Shown piece by piece: positions 36,391 through 49,699 of a stretch of DNA of 64,000 bases. The position numbers and the translations under genes are program-made. The DNA is taken from the NCBI GenBank assembly GCA_029204225.1, contig CM055095.1, positions 14,850,049-14,914,048 on the forward strand. Reading direction: 5' to 3'. The DNA is from Diphasiastrum complanatum. Lineage: Eukaryota > Streptophyta > Lycopodiopsida > Lycopodiales > Lycopodiaceae. The notes beneath the pieces are model-generated. The model worked only from the letters and a program-made list of their open reading frames with translations. It was not told the DNA's origin and made no database searches. The stretch's first letter is position 1. Each line of letters starts with the position of its first letter.

Positions 36391-36914
36391 TCCAAGCACA
36401 CGAGCATCAAGGAGACGAGGTTATATGTCACACGGAGGTTCGATCCCATGAGAGTGATAGCATAGATCAAAATCTAGCATGCATTGAAAACATAAGAATT
36501 AGAAAATCCAACAATTAGCAACCACAAAGAAAGCATGAGAAATGGGCAAGGACATTCCACATCCATTCCATAAGAGGGCCAACTTGCTTGTATTCAAATG
36601 AAAAGAGAACATGTACAATGATTCGAAATTGAGGAGATGGGCGTCCCAATTCCTATTGGCTAATTTAAACCTAAGTATTCAAATAGTGGAGGGAACCTAT
36701 TCAAAAATTGGGCGGAACCAATTTGAATTTGAATTTTGGTGGAAACCCCTACTTTATTCACTAACTTGACTTTTAGGCCCTGCGACATTAAAAGTCCCAC
36801 ATAATAGGCCTAAAGTCCTTTTATTGGCTTTCTGTTGGAATTCAGCATCACTCCAACTCACCAAAATTTGACAATCAATCACTAGTTGCATCTCTGATCT
36901 GTACTCTCCATTAG
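36391..36914. other. Unassigned spacer
   Basis: No coding recognised. A GGTTCGATCCC box at 36447 resembles a tRNA B box but lacks a clear A box. Confidence 0.35.
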
Positions 36915-37850
36915 ATCCAAATTTTTGCATAGAATGTTAACTAGGTTGAATGATAAAAATGTCACACTACTTTTGATTTACGTGGATGATATCATTCTAC
37001 ATAGCAGCAGTGATGTAGAGATCAACAATATCAATATTGCACTTAAAAATGAGTTTGAAATGCAAGACCTTGGATTGTTCAAATATTTATTAGGGGTAGA
37101 AGTTCAGAGAACATTAGATTCATCTTTTATATGTCATGAGAATATGCTAATCCTATCCTTCAAAAGTTTAAAATGGATAACTTTAAATCCATTTCTACAC
37201 CTATGGAGTCAAATGTAAAGCTAACTATAAGAGGTAATGAATTATCCTTCAAGATCATTACACTCTATATGAAACTAATTGGATTTCTCATATGGTTAAC
37301 CATTACTAGGCCTAACCTAAGTTATTGTGTAAGAAGGTTTAGTCAATACATACCAGATCCAAATGAGTCACATTGGAAGATTGCCAAGAGAGTACTTAGA
37401 TACGTCTCGAGTACTAGATATTTTGGCATAGTTTATGAAGAATCTCACCTTATAAAGTGGATAGAAAATCCATAAGTGCCTATGCATTATTTCTTGGAGA
37501 AGGAGTGATACCTTGGTTGTCAAATAACAAGGAATTATAATCTGACGTTCAAACACAATCGAATATAAAGTAATGACTGCTTGTTACAAGGAAATACTAA
37601 GGATCAAAGACTTTTATTGGAGCTTTATTTGTAGGAACCTGAGGTAGTACCAATCATATTTTGTGATAATCTTTCAGCTCAAAGCTTGGCCAAGCATCCT
37701 ATCTTTCATACTAGGAGTAAGCAAATCAAGATTTCACATTACTTTGTGAGAGAGAAAGTCATTTCCAAAGAGGTGGAGCTTCAACATGTGTTTTCAAAGG
37801 AATGTGTGGCTAACACAACTTCACATATGGGCGTTTTGCTTGCCACGCAA
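36915..37850 (+). mobile_element. Copia RT C-terminus and RNase H fragment
   Basis: Encodes LLLIYVDDIILHSSSDVEIN (catalytic YVDD), MQDLGLFKYLLGVEVQRTL, ITRPNLSYCVRRFSQYIPDP, HWKIAKRVLRYVSSTRYFG, then KQIKISHYFVREKVISKEVE at the RNase H end. Several frame shifts and stops are present. Confidence 0.87.
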
Positions 37851-37879
37851 ACTTGGTACTCAGTTGAAATTTTGACATT

Positions 37880-38220
37880 TGTTTTTGGCGTGGCTCTGCC
37901 GCATATGGCACATCCACACCAAATTTATCAGGGGGACATTGTCAATGAAATCTAGGCTGGAGGTGTGGTCTGACAATTTTTTTTATTTGTGTGGCACTGC
38001 CACGCAATTTTTTTTAAAAACTAGAAGTAAAAAAATGAGCGCCAAAATGTCTTGGCGTGGTAGAGCCATGCGTGGGAGTGTGCCACACATGGCCGTTATT
38101 TAACCACCTCTCATAGGACAAGTATCTTTGGAGATTTGCTACGCATGGCACTGCCACACGTGGCAAAAGTTACAGAAAGTTTTATTTTGATATTGCCACG
38201 TGTGGCAAAATAAAATTGTT
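37880..38220. repeat. Array of inverted GCCACGTGTGGC-like motifs
   Basis: At least six diverged copies of a GGCACTGCCAC/GTGTGGCA motif occur here: GGCGTGGCTCTGCCGC, TGTGGCACTGCCACGC, GGCGTGGTAGAGCCATGC, GTGCCACACATGGCC, GGCACTGCCACACGTGGCA and TGCCACGTGTGGCA. They flank the 3' side of the CACTA transposase gene, the place for CACTA subterminal repeats. No CACTA terminus was found. Confidence 0.55.
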
Positions 38221-39360
38221 CTAAGTTTCTTTTTTTTTCAAATCTATATTGAACAATATGTTGATAAACAAACAACTTTATGATTAATTAAAAGTATATG
38301 AGATTTTTGTATGAGATTCTAAATGAGTGTGGACTAATAATGCGATGTTATATACGTTTGTGTGTTTGCAAATATGAACGAATAATCAAACAATGTGGCA
38401 AACTGTATTATTATCTTTCATATTATTTTCATAGATGTTATCACAAAGAAGATGCTTTTTAACTATAATATATAAATAATCAACGTTCTACATTTTCTAA
38501 TTGTTCTCTTAATTAGTTCATACATCTATTGATAAGTTTTTCCAATTTTAAGTGATTGTGAGATGCGTTTGAAATAAAACTTAAGAAATGCAACATTGTA
38601 TAAAGATGTAATAATTTTGAAAACAATATATATTGCCCACAAATGTATTGTTTTATAACAAAATTAATTGTGATGTACATATTTTATTCATCATCGCAAG
38701 ATTCAAATTCATCAGCCAATACATCTTGCAACTCATCTCCGCTTAGATGATTTTCATCATCACTATAGAAATCAAAACCTCTCTCAATATTGTCCTCATG
38801 CATAGAATCACTATTGTCCTCTTCATTATTTGGGTCGGAATCATGACAATCAATTATGGGGTTTTCATGATTTATAAAACTTGAAAATATATGTACATCT
38901 TCATCAGATATACTTGTGTTGTCCACATTTAGATCCTCCATTTCATTCTCAACATATGCATTTTCAAATACATGTCTTGAGCGACATACCACCAATTCTT
39001 GTTTAGTCGATCTGGTTGAAAAAATACCTGCACATTTAACAATGTTAAGATTAGAGATTTGTTATCATCAAATTTTAATTCACAATAAATAGATGTAATG
39101 GAAAAGTAATGTAGATGCTTAATATGACATTGGTTACAATCGACAAAAAGAAAAAAAAATGTGAAACTCGTGCACACCTGTTCAGAATGACGAGGCAACA
39201 CCAATGTGTCTGAAAAGTCCATGCTTAATGTCTTGGTTAAATCGATAGCAAAAAATCCACTACGATCCTTTTTTACAGTTGCATTTGATCCTCTATAATT
39301 GATTTTGAACCATTTCACGTCAAACAAAAAATATTCATCCATTTCACCAAAACACACCTC

Positions 39361-39474
39361 ATATATGGCTTATACCCAACGGGGTTGGCTCAACTGGTTA
39401 GCTTGGCATCCAAAGTTTCTTTGGTCCCAGGTTCGAGCCTCCCCTTGGAAACCAAGAAGCATATATGGCTTATA
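39361..39474 (+). mobile_element. Tiny tRNA-derived SINE with 14-bp target duplication
   Basis: ATATATGGCTTATA occurs at 39361-39374 and 39461-39474. Between them are about 86 bases with a pol III A box (TTGGCTCAACTGGTTAGC) and a B box (GGTTCGAGCC), flanked by GGGG and CCCC that could pair. The layout matches Au-like plant SINE heads. It interrupts the CACTA transposase. Confidence 0.75.
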
Positions 39475-41187
39475 TGGTTCCTACATATTCAAGCTCTCCA
39501 AAAATTGGACTTTGATCTCGAGCACTACTCCGTCTTTTTTGATGGAAAGATGATACACCATAATCATAAGTTCGTCATTTCATATCAAAATTGATTCAAT
39601 GCAATGATGACGACCACATGCCCACGTTGCACTATACTTTCGATTCTGCCACATGTTGATTGTAATTAAAACAATAATCAATCATCATACAAATATAAAT
39701 TGTTCACTTAAAAAAATAGAGTTATAGACAAACCTTCCTAACGTGCAACTTGACCTCTAAGCCTATTGCATCGGTGTCAATTTCTAGTCAAGGCCCTTTT
39801 TTTTTTTCCCTCTCTTTTTCATATAATTCCAACCACTTATCCATTACTCCTGAATTATAGAGCATGAAGGTTGAATTTTTTTTTTCTCAAAATAGGTGTC
39901 ATTTTTTTAAGACCCATACCTTGAGGTTTTTCACCTTTCACCTCATTGCTTTCCTTATCATGCCATAGTCGTGGAGCAAATGGATCTATCTGAAGCAAAA
40001 CTTAGATATCATAATATAGAAATTCTTACACTAACCATCCCTCTCACATGCTTTCCCTTTGGCCTTGCCTTTTGACGCACAAATTTTTTTAAAACTTTCA
40101 TGAATCTCTTCAAGAAAAACATCCACCTAAATTTTTTTTAACACAATGAGAGCATTATGTTATTCATTAAAAAAGAATCACACTACATTTATTGAAACCA
40201 CTAAAATCAAAATCATGTGCATTATACCTTGAGTGCACAAGATTGGCAATACCAACTTCTTGGACCAAGTGCACGAATCTCCATATCACACATCCATCTA
40301 CATCATTTTTGTAATATAACTAGATTTTAGCACGTTAATATGATTTTATCAAACCTGTATTAGGAAAAAACACGCAATTTCATAAGATGTGAACAAAAAA
40401 ATGTAAGTACCTGACAACGAATGCTAATTTGTAAATGACATCACGAAGTTGATTTGTTAGATAACCATGAATGCACATTGGAAATATGTACTCAAGCATC
40501 TTGAACCAATCATGAGATTTTAGACCATAGAGTTTTCCCTTCAACTGTGAATGATGTTTGTAGTGAATGATCAAAACATGGCGACGTTCTCATCTCGCAA
40601 ATGATTGACCGTACGTACTTGTACCCTTCCTTGGAAGAATCCATGGGCTCGTGGAATAATATATAAATTTCTATCAATATTTAATTTTGGCCAATACTCT
40701 TTTTGTTTTTGATTCTTGTAGATCATGTATAACAAAAATACTATCTTTGTTGCCCACCACCAAGTGTTTCCATATTGATTCACCTACATTTTTGAATATG
40801 TGCATAGGATCAAGCAATTGATTGATCAAAAGGTTATTCCAATATGATAAACAATGAAAGATGGATAGTCTTTTCATACCATTGATTGGCTTAGTCTCAG
40901 ATTCAATCCAAATTTTGTGCCAATCTGCCATGGACATTATCTTTGGAGGCATCCTTGTTTTTTATCTTCCTCCAAAGCCTCTGCTATGAGCATTTCTAAA
41001 TGGATGATTTTCGTCATGCAAGTACTTGCGATGATTTTCCTATACAACTTTGTTTAAATGACGTGAGTGTTGAGCATCAATATTTGGTCCACAGATGAGA
41101 CACACGTGATATCCATAAGTTGTAAAACCTAAAAAAATCAAATCCAATTTGTGTTATTAATTAATTTTTTTTAAAAAATTGTATGCA

Positions 41188-41213
41188 ATATATATATATA
41201 TATATATATATAT
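41188..41213. repeat. (TA)n microsatellite
   Basis: About 13 TA units, within the CACTA transposase region. Confidence 0.95.
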
Positions 41214-41690
41214 TACAAGTGATTTCATTTTATAGTCACCTGAACAATCGTCCAATTCTAGATAGTCATTCATTGTCCACATTAAAATCGCACGCAACAA
41301 AAATGTATTGTCTTGTCGTGGACGTGAGATGTCATAAGCTTGGACTCCCTTCCATAGTATTTCTAGTTCATCAATCAATGGTGCAAGATAGATATCCATA
41401 TTTTTTACTTTATGTTTTTCATGAATTAGAAGTGCCAACATGAGATGGTCTTTTTTCCAAAGGGGTTAATCTCGTATGTTGCAAGTCCAAATCTTATGTT
41501 TCTTGATTCACTTGCAAAACATGGATATTCTTTGTCAATGTGTTTCCATGTAGTAGAATCTGAGGGTACTTTCATGATCTCATCCGAAGAACGATAACTA
41601 GCATGCCAATTCACGAGTTCTGCAAGAGACTTGCAATAAAACAATCGTTGCAATCATGAGATTATTGGAACGTGTCGTAATACCTTGCAT

Positions 41691-43677
41691 GGGTGGTCCC
41701 TTGTAAGTCGTCTCCATATCGAGGACCATCGCGCAAAATAGAAGGTTGCTATACAAAGACGGTCATGTGGTGGCTATATCAGTAAGTGATATTGGAACCA
41801 GACACAAATACTAGACCACATCATTGATAGAAGCAGGCGGTCACACAATCACGACAACGGATCACATGTACTTGGCAACGATTCACATATTATCTAACAT
41901 GTGTCACCAAGGCATTAAATCAAATTGTACAATTTTTCTATTAATCTGCTCATATAACACAGCAAACCAGCATGAGGGTTTGACAATGAAAACTAACATC
42001 ATCATCTGATTGAAACACGATTTTGCACTCTATAAGTTCAGGGCTTCACATGTTCAAATGTTGATAGGTGTGCCATTGGACCTCAAAAAAAATATATATG
42101 CCAAAATACATACATTTTTCTATTTTCAGATTTTTTGATACTTTTGTCGTCTTCTAAGCCCCTATAGGCCAACATTGATGCAGTGCACGTCAGTAGAGAA
42201 TGTGGCGAATTATTGATGCTATAGAATCATTTGTTTAAATCTAATGCTAATCAAAAGCACTTCAAAGTTAAAAGGTAAAGCTTAATCGAAAGCACTTCAA
42301 AGTAAAAAGTTAAAACTAAGTTATTCTAGTATTTTGATTTTCAAGTAATCTCCATGCAGGTTTTCTTTCAGTCTTCCCAACAAAGCGAGTTGTTTAACTA
42401 TACTTGGTATTGCATCAAAAATATGAAGGTGGAGTGTTCTATTCAACACAAAAGTGTACTCATGGGATTTAATTCGATATTATTTTACAGACTTTGATAA
42501 TTTAAATAGATGCCTGCGTTTTCGAACGCTCTGGAATTTTAGGTCATTCCGAAGAGGAAGGTTATTTTCATTATTGTTTTCTTTTTCTGGGTTTTCTTGG
42601 TAAACTTTTTTAAGTGTCCGAGGAAAAAGGAAAAGCCTAGAAAGTTCACAATGATAGGTATTAGGCATTATGAATACTAAATTATACACGTAGCTGCACT
42701 GGAACCAGGTTTGCTTTGCTACATTTTTGGATCACGCAAAGCATTGAGTAACATTGAAAAACCCTTGTACATCTACACTCTGGTCATGGGACCAAGTATC
42801 CATGCACTTGGAAAATGTTCTAACAGATCTTTGGGTCCTATTGGGAATTCTTCTACCGATTCATAGCTTGTTGTACATCATGCAATGTACTGTGTTCTTT
42901 AACACATATGGAATGAGTAGTTACTGGTAACTGGAGCAAGCTTAATCCAAATTCCAAAGCGACAAAACTTGATTTTCATGAGGTTTGATTCTCTCTCTAG
43001 GTAATACTCAACACTCAAGAATTTTAACATACAAGCTTTGGATTTGATATCATTGAGAAGGCATGACAAGGAGTCACTAACTTGACATAGTTGCACTGCG
43101 TACAATAGAATTCCCTAGATTTTGAAAGCTACTATTGCTCCTAGTTTGTGCGTCTCCTAATAGGGTTCCGATGGCTATAAATAAAAAATTACAGTTTATT
43201 TATTTATTTTCCGGTGCTGATGTTCCAGAATGCTATGCTTCATTCCAATGCAACAAAAATTATTTATTGCTTCATTCTTAATTGTAAAAAGATTTCTGAT
43301 TAGCAGGTTTTTAGTTTGGCTGTTACAGATTTCTTGTTCAGAATTGACAGCAAATGACATCTACCACTTCTGAAAAGTTAGAAATACGGAAATAGTGAAC
43401 ATATAATCATTGGCTCTTGTACTTAGAATATTGAGATTGTATATTTTGAAAGCCAATAAATTATGTACAAATGAATACATATTACAACTCACAAATTTCA
43501 CAATTATGGAACCTTTTCGGTTGTTTTCATTGTCGGACCTGAATCTTTGCATTTTATACGTTCTCTCTTATATTAATTTCACATCCACATCGCAGTTTTT
43601 ATTGTGTAGACTAGTACATTCCAAATGCAAATATTATACATCTGAATTACAATTTATGATGCATCATTATAGAATTA
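41691..43677. other. Intergenic, unassigned
   Basis: AT-rich. An imperfect 37-bp repeat (TAATC.AAAGCACTTCAAAGT) occurs near 42247 and 42284. No gene was recognised; frames here are short and feature-free. Confidence 0.4.
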
Positions 43678-43765
43678 ATGAACCGTTAACGGTTCAGTAC
43701 GGTTCTGAGAACCGTACAGTGAACCGTACGGTTCTCAGAACTTTTATGCAGGAACCGTCTGAACC
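43678..43765. repeat. Cluster of GAACCG palindromes
   Basis: GAACCGTTAACGGTTC and GAACCGTACGGTTC are perfect palindromes, with further GAACCGT/ACGGTTC copies within 90 bases. Such motifs are common near hAT ends, but no partner end or transposase was seen. Confidence 0.6.
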
Positions 43766-43805
43766 GTGGAGGTAATTGATTAATTAATTAATTATTTTTC
43801 AGTAC

Positions 43806-43905
43806 ACCGGTCTGTGTGGAATCTGGATTTACAGGTCTGTGTGGATTATCCGGTCTGTGTGGATTAACAGGTCTGTGTGGATCAGGTCCAAATCTGTGTC
43901 TCTAA
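43806..43905. repeat. GGTCTGTGTGGAT tandem repeat
   Basis: Four copies of GGTCTGTGTGGA(T/A) plus a fifth partial one (AATCTGTGTC), spaced about 18-26 bases. Confidence 0.75.
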
Positions 43906-45226
<1,321 letters not shown>

Positions 45227-45479
45227 TCATCGCGGATCAAAGTGCGTGCCCAACACGAGTGGAGCTGTAGCGTATAGTGGTGTCTAGCACACCTAGATGC
45301 TGGGAATCATGACAGGATGGGATGATGGAGCAGCGAATGATTTAAAATCAGTCGAGTCGTTCGACTCACCATACTGATTCGATTCAATAGGTGTAGTGCA
45401 TGCATTGAAGTCACTAGAATTGATGATGTCGATTACGTAGGCAAAAACAAAGAAAGTCTTGCAACTGATATTGCGGAAG

Positions 45480-46110
45480 CAAAAAACAGACAATTCTATC
45501 AAAATAGTAAGAGAAATCAGACAGATTTATTAAGTTGGCCTTGCATACATATTGACATTAATCTGAATGCAATAAGACAATCATTCGATTCAGAAAGACT
45601 ATAAAGATACAAGTCAGTTGATGTTGGAGCACAAGACAATTGCGGATGAAACCGTGTGCTCAAAACTTTTTTAGTTCTGTAATAGCTACGAGCTTATTCT
45701 AATGCTTAGTCTGAAAGCAAGAATCGATGCGTGAAAGCATCTACAGTGTCTGTCTTACAAAATTATCATCTCTTGTCATGTATATTTGTGCAGATATATA
45801 CAAAATGGCATAGAGTCGTTGTGTAGTCAAGTTTGGCTTCGTTGATTCGTGGGGTGGAGCGTGACAAGAATTTGACTGTTTGATCTGATAACGTGTCAAA
45901 TTAAATGGTTGAGCATTTGTCGATAGTCGATACTCTTTCGATAGTCTGACTTAGCTTGATAGTTTAACTGCCTTTATCGATACTGTCTTCGACAGTAGAG
46001 TATTTCTGTAGATTGTGCGACAATGTGTGTAAAACTGCATCAATATGAATGGAACTAGATTAACATGGAATTTAGGAGAGTAGAGGACTAAATCCAACAC
46101 CCCCTCTTGA
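45480..46110 (-). repeat. Copia-type LTR with polypurine tract, minus strand
   Basis: The reverse complement reads TCAAGAGGGGG (polypurine, 46100-46110), then TGTTGGATTTAGTCC from 46099. It shares TGTAGATGCTTTCAC and an ATCGAC-rich upstream part with other LTRs here. The left edge is approximate. Confidence 0.65.
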
Positions 46111-46119
46111 TATGGATCT

Positions 46120-46512
46120 GTGAATGCCTTGATCTTCAGACTAAGCGATGCACATACGTTTCAATCAACTAACAAAAATATGTTTGTCTCAAAAGACATA
46201 AATGAAATACCCCCGTATTCCATTGCTAATACTATTTTGTCTGAATACACAACCGACCAAGAAAATTCAAACCGATGGTTTGTTTGCATGATGTGCAAAA
46301 AAAAAAAAAATCGAATAAAGTACTCAGTATTCCTATCTCCTAGTTACACAAGGTTAATCTTGCAACTTCATCCCATTGAACTACAAACTTTATCTTTAAT
46401 CGATGTATCGATTGAAACAACACGTAGAGCGACAAGCTATTTACAAGGAACAATTGGAAAACGATCAACATTCGAAAATCCTATAGTTTGTTTTGATATC
46501 AACCTACAATAA
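46120..46512 (+). CDS. Unidentified 130-codon ORF
   Basis: The frame starts at TTG 46120; the first ATG is 46180. It includes FVSKDINEIPPYSIANTILS, a CxxC (FVCMMCKKKKN) and LQLHPIELQTLSLIDVSIET. It runs against the LTR at its left. The pattern faintly resembles the N-terminal region of Helitron replicases, but no conserved residues confirm that. The family is unknown. Confidence 0.25.
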   Translation: MNALIFRLSDAHTFQSTNKNMFVSKDINEIPPYSIANTILSEYTTDQENSNRWFVCMMCKKKKNRIKYSVFLSPSYTRLILQLHPIELQTLSLIDVSIETTRRATSYLQGTIGKRSTFENPIVCFDINLQ

Positions 46513-47539
46513 CCTAGAAATACTATAGAAACAACAAATACTATAAAAATGTTACTCATCCACAATCTTTCAAACAATCCGATCATACAAAAGATCCTTA
46601 CTTTGTATGAAACAAAACTTGGTCAAACTGGCTTATGTTTGGTATCTGCGAACACAATGAAAGATTTTCTTGATAAAGATAGACTTGAATCAACTTTTGA
46701 AACATTCACATCTACAAATTAGAATGCATCAAAAACAAAAAAGTTTACATTGGACAAACAACATCATTGACGAAAAGATATCACCAACACTGTGAAAACC
46801 CTCCTTCAAAAGTGTTGGCAGATGCATCTCTATATGCTCCTTTTAAAAATAATTTTATTATATCTACAATTTGTACTATTGTGACAAAAAGATTGTGAAT
46901 AATTTAGAATCATTCTATATAGATCTATTTGCTTCATGTGGCTCAAATGGTTATAACATATTTTAAAAAAAACCAAGCAACTCCAAAAAATATTGGTACT
47001 TGAAAAGACGTCATTACATATAAATATAAGAAAGTTAGTTGTCAAATACAAACATTTAAGATATGTTTTCATTTATCATTTATGATTCAATGATTCCCAA
47101 TTATTTTAGTCACCAAGACATGAAACATTGTAATGATGTTACATATTCCTTGCCAGTTATATTATTTTAAAATTGGATGAAGTTCCAAGAACAAAATACA
47201 TGTTCAGTGCATTATAGACCATTACAAAGTTGAAGTATTCAATTAGCATTATAAAAAATACACACAAATGACAAGTCTATGAGGCTGGCCTTCGTTTCCA
47301 GTTATACTAGTATGGATGTAATATTTGTAGAACATCAGTTTTATGACCTGAAGGGTAAGAAGCCTTTCTCAATTTGCTTATGCCACATGGGCTGGCAAGC
47401 CTAGTTCTCGCTAGATATGCTTAAGTGTCATGTGGCTATTACTTTTGACTCCAAGGTCGATAAACCTACAGTCAATTCCAACTCAGATCAAGAGTCATTT
47501 TAGCCACAACTGGAAAATCAACAATAGATTGAAATATCC
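46513..47539. other. Intergenic, unassigned
   Basis: AT-rich sequence with no recognised coding or repeat structure. The + strand frame past 46512 continues with stops to about 46770. Confidence 0.35.
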
Positions 47540-49000
47540 ACAGAAGATCAAATCGACTTAGGTATCCACCTTCAAGATTCACGGATGATCCTTCTTGTTA
47601 TTTTGTAAAAGAACCTACTACAGAGAAAGAAGCCATGTCTAACACTGATGCTGATCAATGGAAGGTTGTCGTGGACAAGGAACATGACTCTCTCATATTA
47701 AATAACATGTAGACAGTCATGGAGTTGCTAGAGGGTCAAAATAAAATTTCCTACAAATGGATTTTTAGAATTAAATATGATGCAAAGGAAAAGTCAATAG
47801 GTACAAAGCTCGACTTTTAGGAAAAGGATTTTCTCAGATCCCTAATATTGATGATTTAGATGGTGAATCACTCTTCGATTCGACTCTTATTATCATTTAC
47901 AACTGCAGCCAATCTAGAAGTCCACCAAATGGATGTGTTGATAGCATATTTGAATGACATTATTGAAGAGGACATCTGTTTTACATCACAACCTGAAGGG
48001 TATGAAATCAAAGGTCAGGAGCATCTTGTTTGCAAATTATATAAAGCTTTATATGGACTAAAATAGTCCCCAAAGGCCTAGTTTTAGAAAATAAATCAAT
48101 TTTGTTTATCAAAACATGTATTATTTCTAGCTTAGCAAATTCTAATGTCTACGTCCTTCGTTATTATCACTCTATATGTAGATGATACATTGTTATTCAA
48201 TAACCATTTAAAAGATTTGAAGGAGGTTAAGGACATGTTAGATTGTAAATTAAACCAAGCTATTTTTCATTAGATTTGAAGGAGGTTAAGGACATGTCAG
48301 ATTGTAAATTAAACCAAGCTATTTTTCATTAGATTCAGGATTGAAATTGTCAAAAGAACAGTGTCCAATTACTGAAGAAGAAAATAAAATTATGAAGCAG
48401 TATCATTTTCATTCAATCATAGGCTCATTAAATGTATGATATGCTCTACACTCATCATGATTTAGCATACTCCATTAGCACATCGAGCCAATTTTTATCT
48501 AACCCTAGATTGACACATTGGAAAGCTCTTTTTATGGTCTTTAAATATATTCAAGCTACTAAGGATCTCTACATCTGTTATGGAGGCAGCCAATCTACAA
48601 ATACTTTGATATGTTACATAGATGCTGATTGGGCAGGGGATATTGACACTAGAAGATAGACCTCAGGATTTGTGTTCTTAGGGCCCAACATCATGGAATA
48701 GTAAAAACAAACCTCGGTGGCATTATCATCAACTGAATCAGAATATATTGTTGCCACAAATGCTACCAAGGAGGCAATATAGCTCATGAATCTACTAGTA
48801 GACATCAACCTTCCTCAACAAAATTCTATTGTTCGTTATTGTGATAACCAAAGCACAATTGCACTATCCCTGAATCCGAGATTTCATTCTCAAAGTAAAC
48901 ATATCGAAATCAAATTACCACTATGTCATAGAAAAGGTGCAAAGCAAGGAAGTCATTTCTTATTTCCTACATAACCAAATCTATGGCATCAAATTATTTC
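47540..49000 (+). mobile_element. Copia RT/RNase H fragment
   Basis: RT leader (ADQWKVVVDKEHDSLILNNM, ISYKWIFRIKYDAK), then LEVHQMDVLIAYLNDIIEED, LVCKLYKALYGLK, LYVDDTLLFNNHL, DLAYSISTSSQFLSNPRLTH, then RNase H (LICYIDADWAGDIDTRR, SIVRYCDNQSTIALSLNP) to the end of pol. Stops and a 59-bp duplication disrupt it. No LTR was clearly identified. Confidence 0.88.
48213..48330. repeat. 59-bp tandem duplication inside copia RT
   Basis: AGATTTGAAGGAGGTTAAGG at 48213 recurs at 48272. The two units differ by one T/C. Confidence 0.95.
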
Positions 49001-49284
49001 ACCAAAACACTATCAAAGAACAATCATATCATATTTAATAATATTTTAAATTTGAAGATCGAAAATTTTCAAGATCCACATTAAGAAGTGTGGATTTCAA
49101 AGTTCAAGTGGAAATCCAATTTTTAATGAGTATCCTAAAACTATAAAATACTTAGAAATTTTGAAGACTACAATTATAAACAAAAGATCAAAACTGAGAA
49201 TCAAAATCTATTTTGACCATATGAATAGAAATCCAAGTTGATCCTTGGCATGGGTCGAATGGTCGAATCGAATCCATATAATTT

Positions 49285-49560
49285 GGACCCCAACACTCAT
49301 TTCAACCCAAAGATGTATTTCGACCTTGGCAACCTATTTCTACCCAAGGTCTATTTTGACCCTTGCGTCTATTTTGACCCATGGGCTATTTCGACCCTGG
49401 CAACCTATTTCGACCCAAGGTCTATTTCGACCCTTTTATTTATTTCAACCCATGGTCTATTTGGCTTTTATTTCAACCCATGGTCTATTTGGCCCAAGGC
49501 CTATTTCGACCCTTGTGTCTATTTCGACCCTAACAACTATTTTCGACCTATATCGCAATC
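49285..49560. repeat. CTATTTCGACCC minisatellite
   Basis: About 14 diverged copies of a 17-19 bp unit (CTATTTCGACCCAAGGT type), alternating with CTTGGCAACC variants. Two + strand frames stay open across it because of the repeat. Confidence 0.85.
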
Positions 49561-49699
49561 CGATTCCAACCCAAGGACAATGTTGACAGTTTTCTACTCT
49601 ATACATACAAGTTTAATATCTACGGTACAACATAGTAAAACACTTGTAATCATTCTTAGTACCTTAGGACCAGCAGAATTTTGCTATAAATAACAACCA

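Larger units (their letters stand above)
38684..41690 (-). pseudogene. CACTA (En/Spm) TNP2-type transposase, decayed
   Basis: Read leftward from 41690: VLRHVPIIS then LQRLFYCKSLAELVNWHAS, TTWKHIDKEYPCFASESRN and IRFGLATYEINPFGKK; then DIYLAPLIDELEILWKGVQA and DNTFLLRAILMWTMNDYLEL; then PPKIMSMADW and LLINQLLDPMHIFKNVGES; a DUF4218-like part (KLYGLKSHDWFKMLEYIFPM); then a DUF4216-like end (YFLFDVKWFKINYRGSN, FFQPDRLNKNWWYVAQDM) and an acidic tail to 38684. A 150-bp intron (39028-39177, GT-AG on the minus strand) is visible. Stops and frame shifts throughout, plus a SINE inserted at 39375. Confidence 0.85.

Noticed and set aside
36440-36470. SINE or tRNA B box (GGTTCGATCCC), and a similar box near 30087
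   Set aside because: No A box at the right distance and no flanking duplication.
39375-39459. A tRNA gene
   Set aside because: A and B boxes are present but no proper cloverleaf or anticodon arm forms, and the 14-bp flanking duplications point to a SINE.
49238-49693. A 151-codon protein-coding gene
   Set aside because: The open frame comes from the minisatellite; two frames are open over the same bases.
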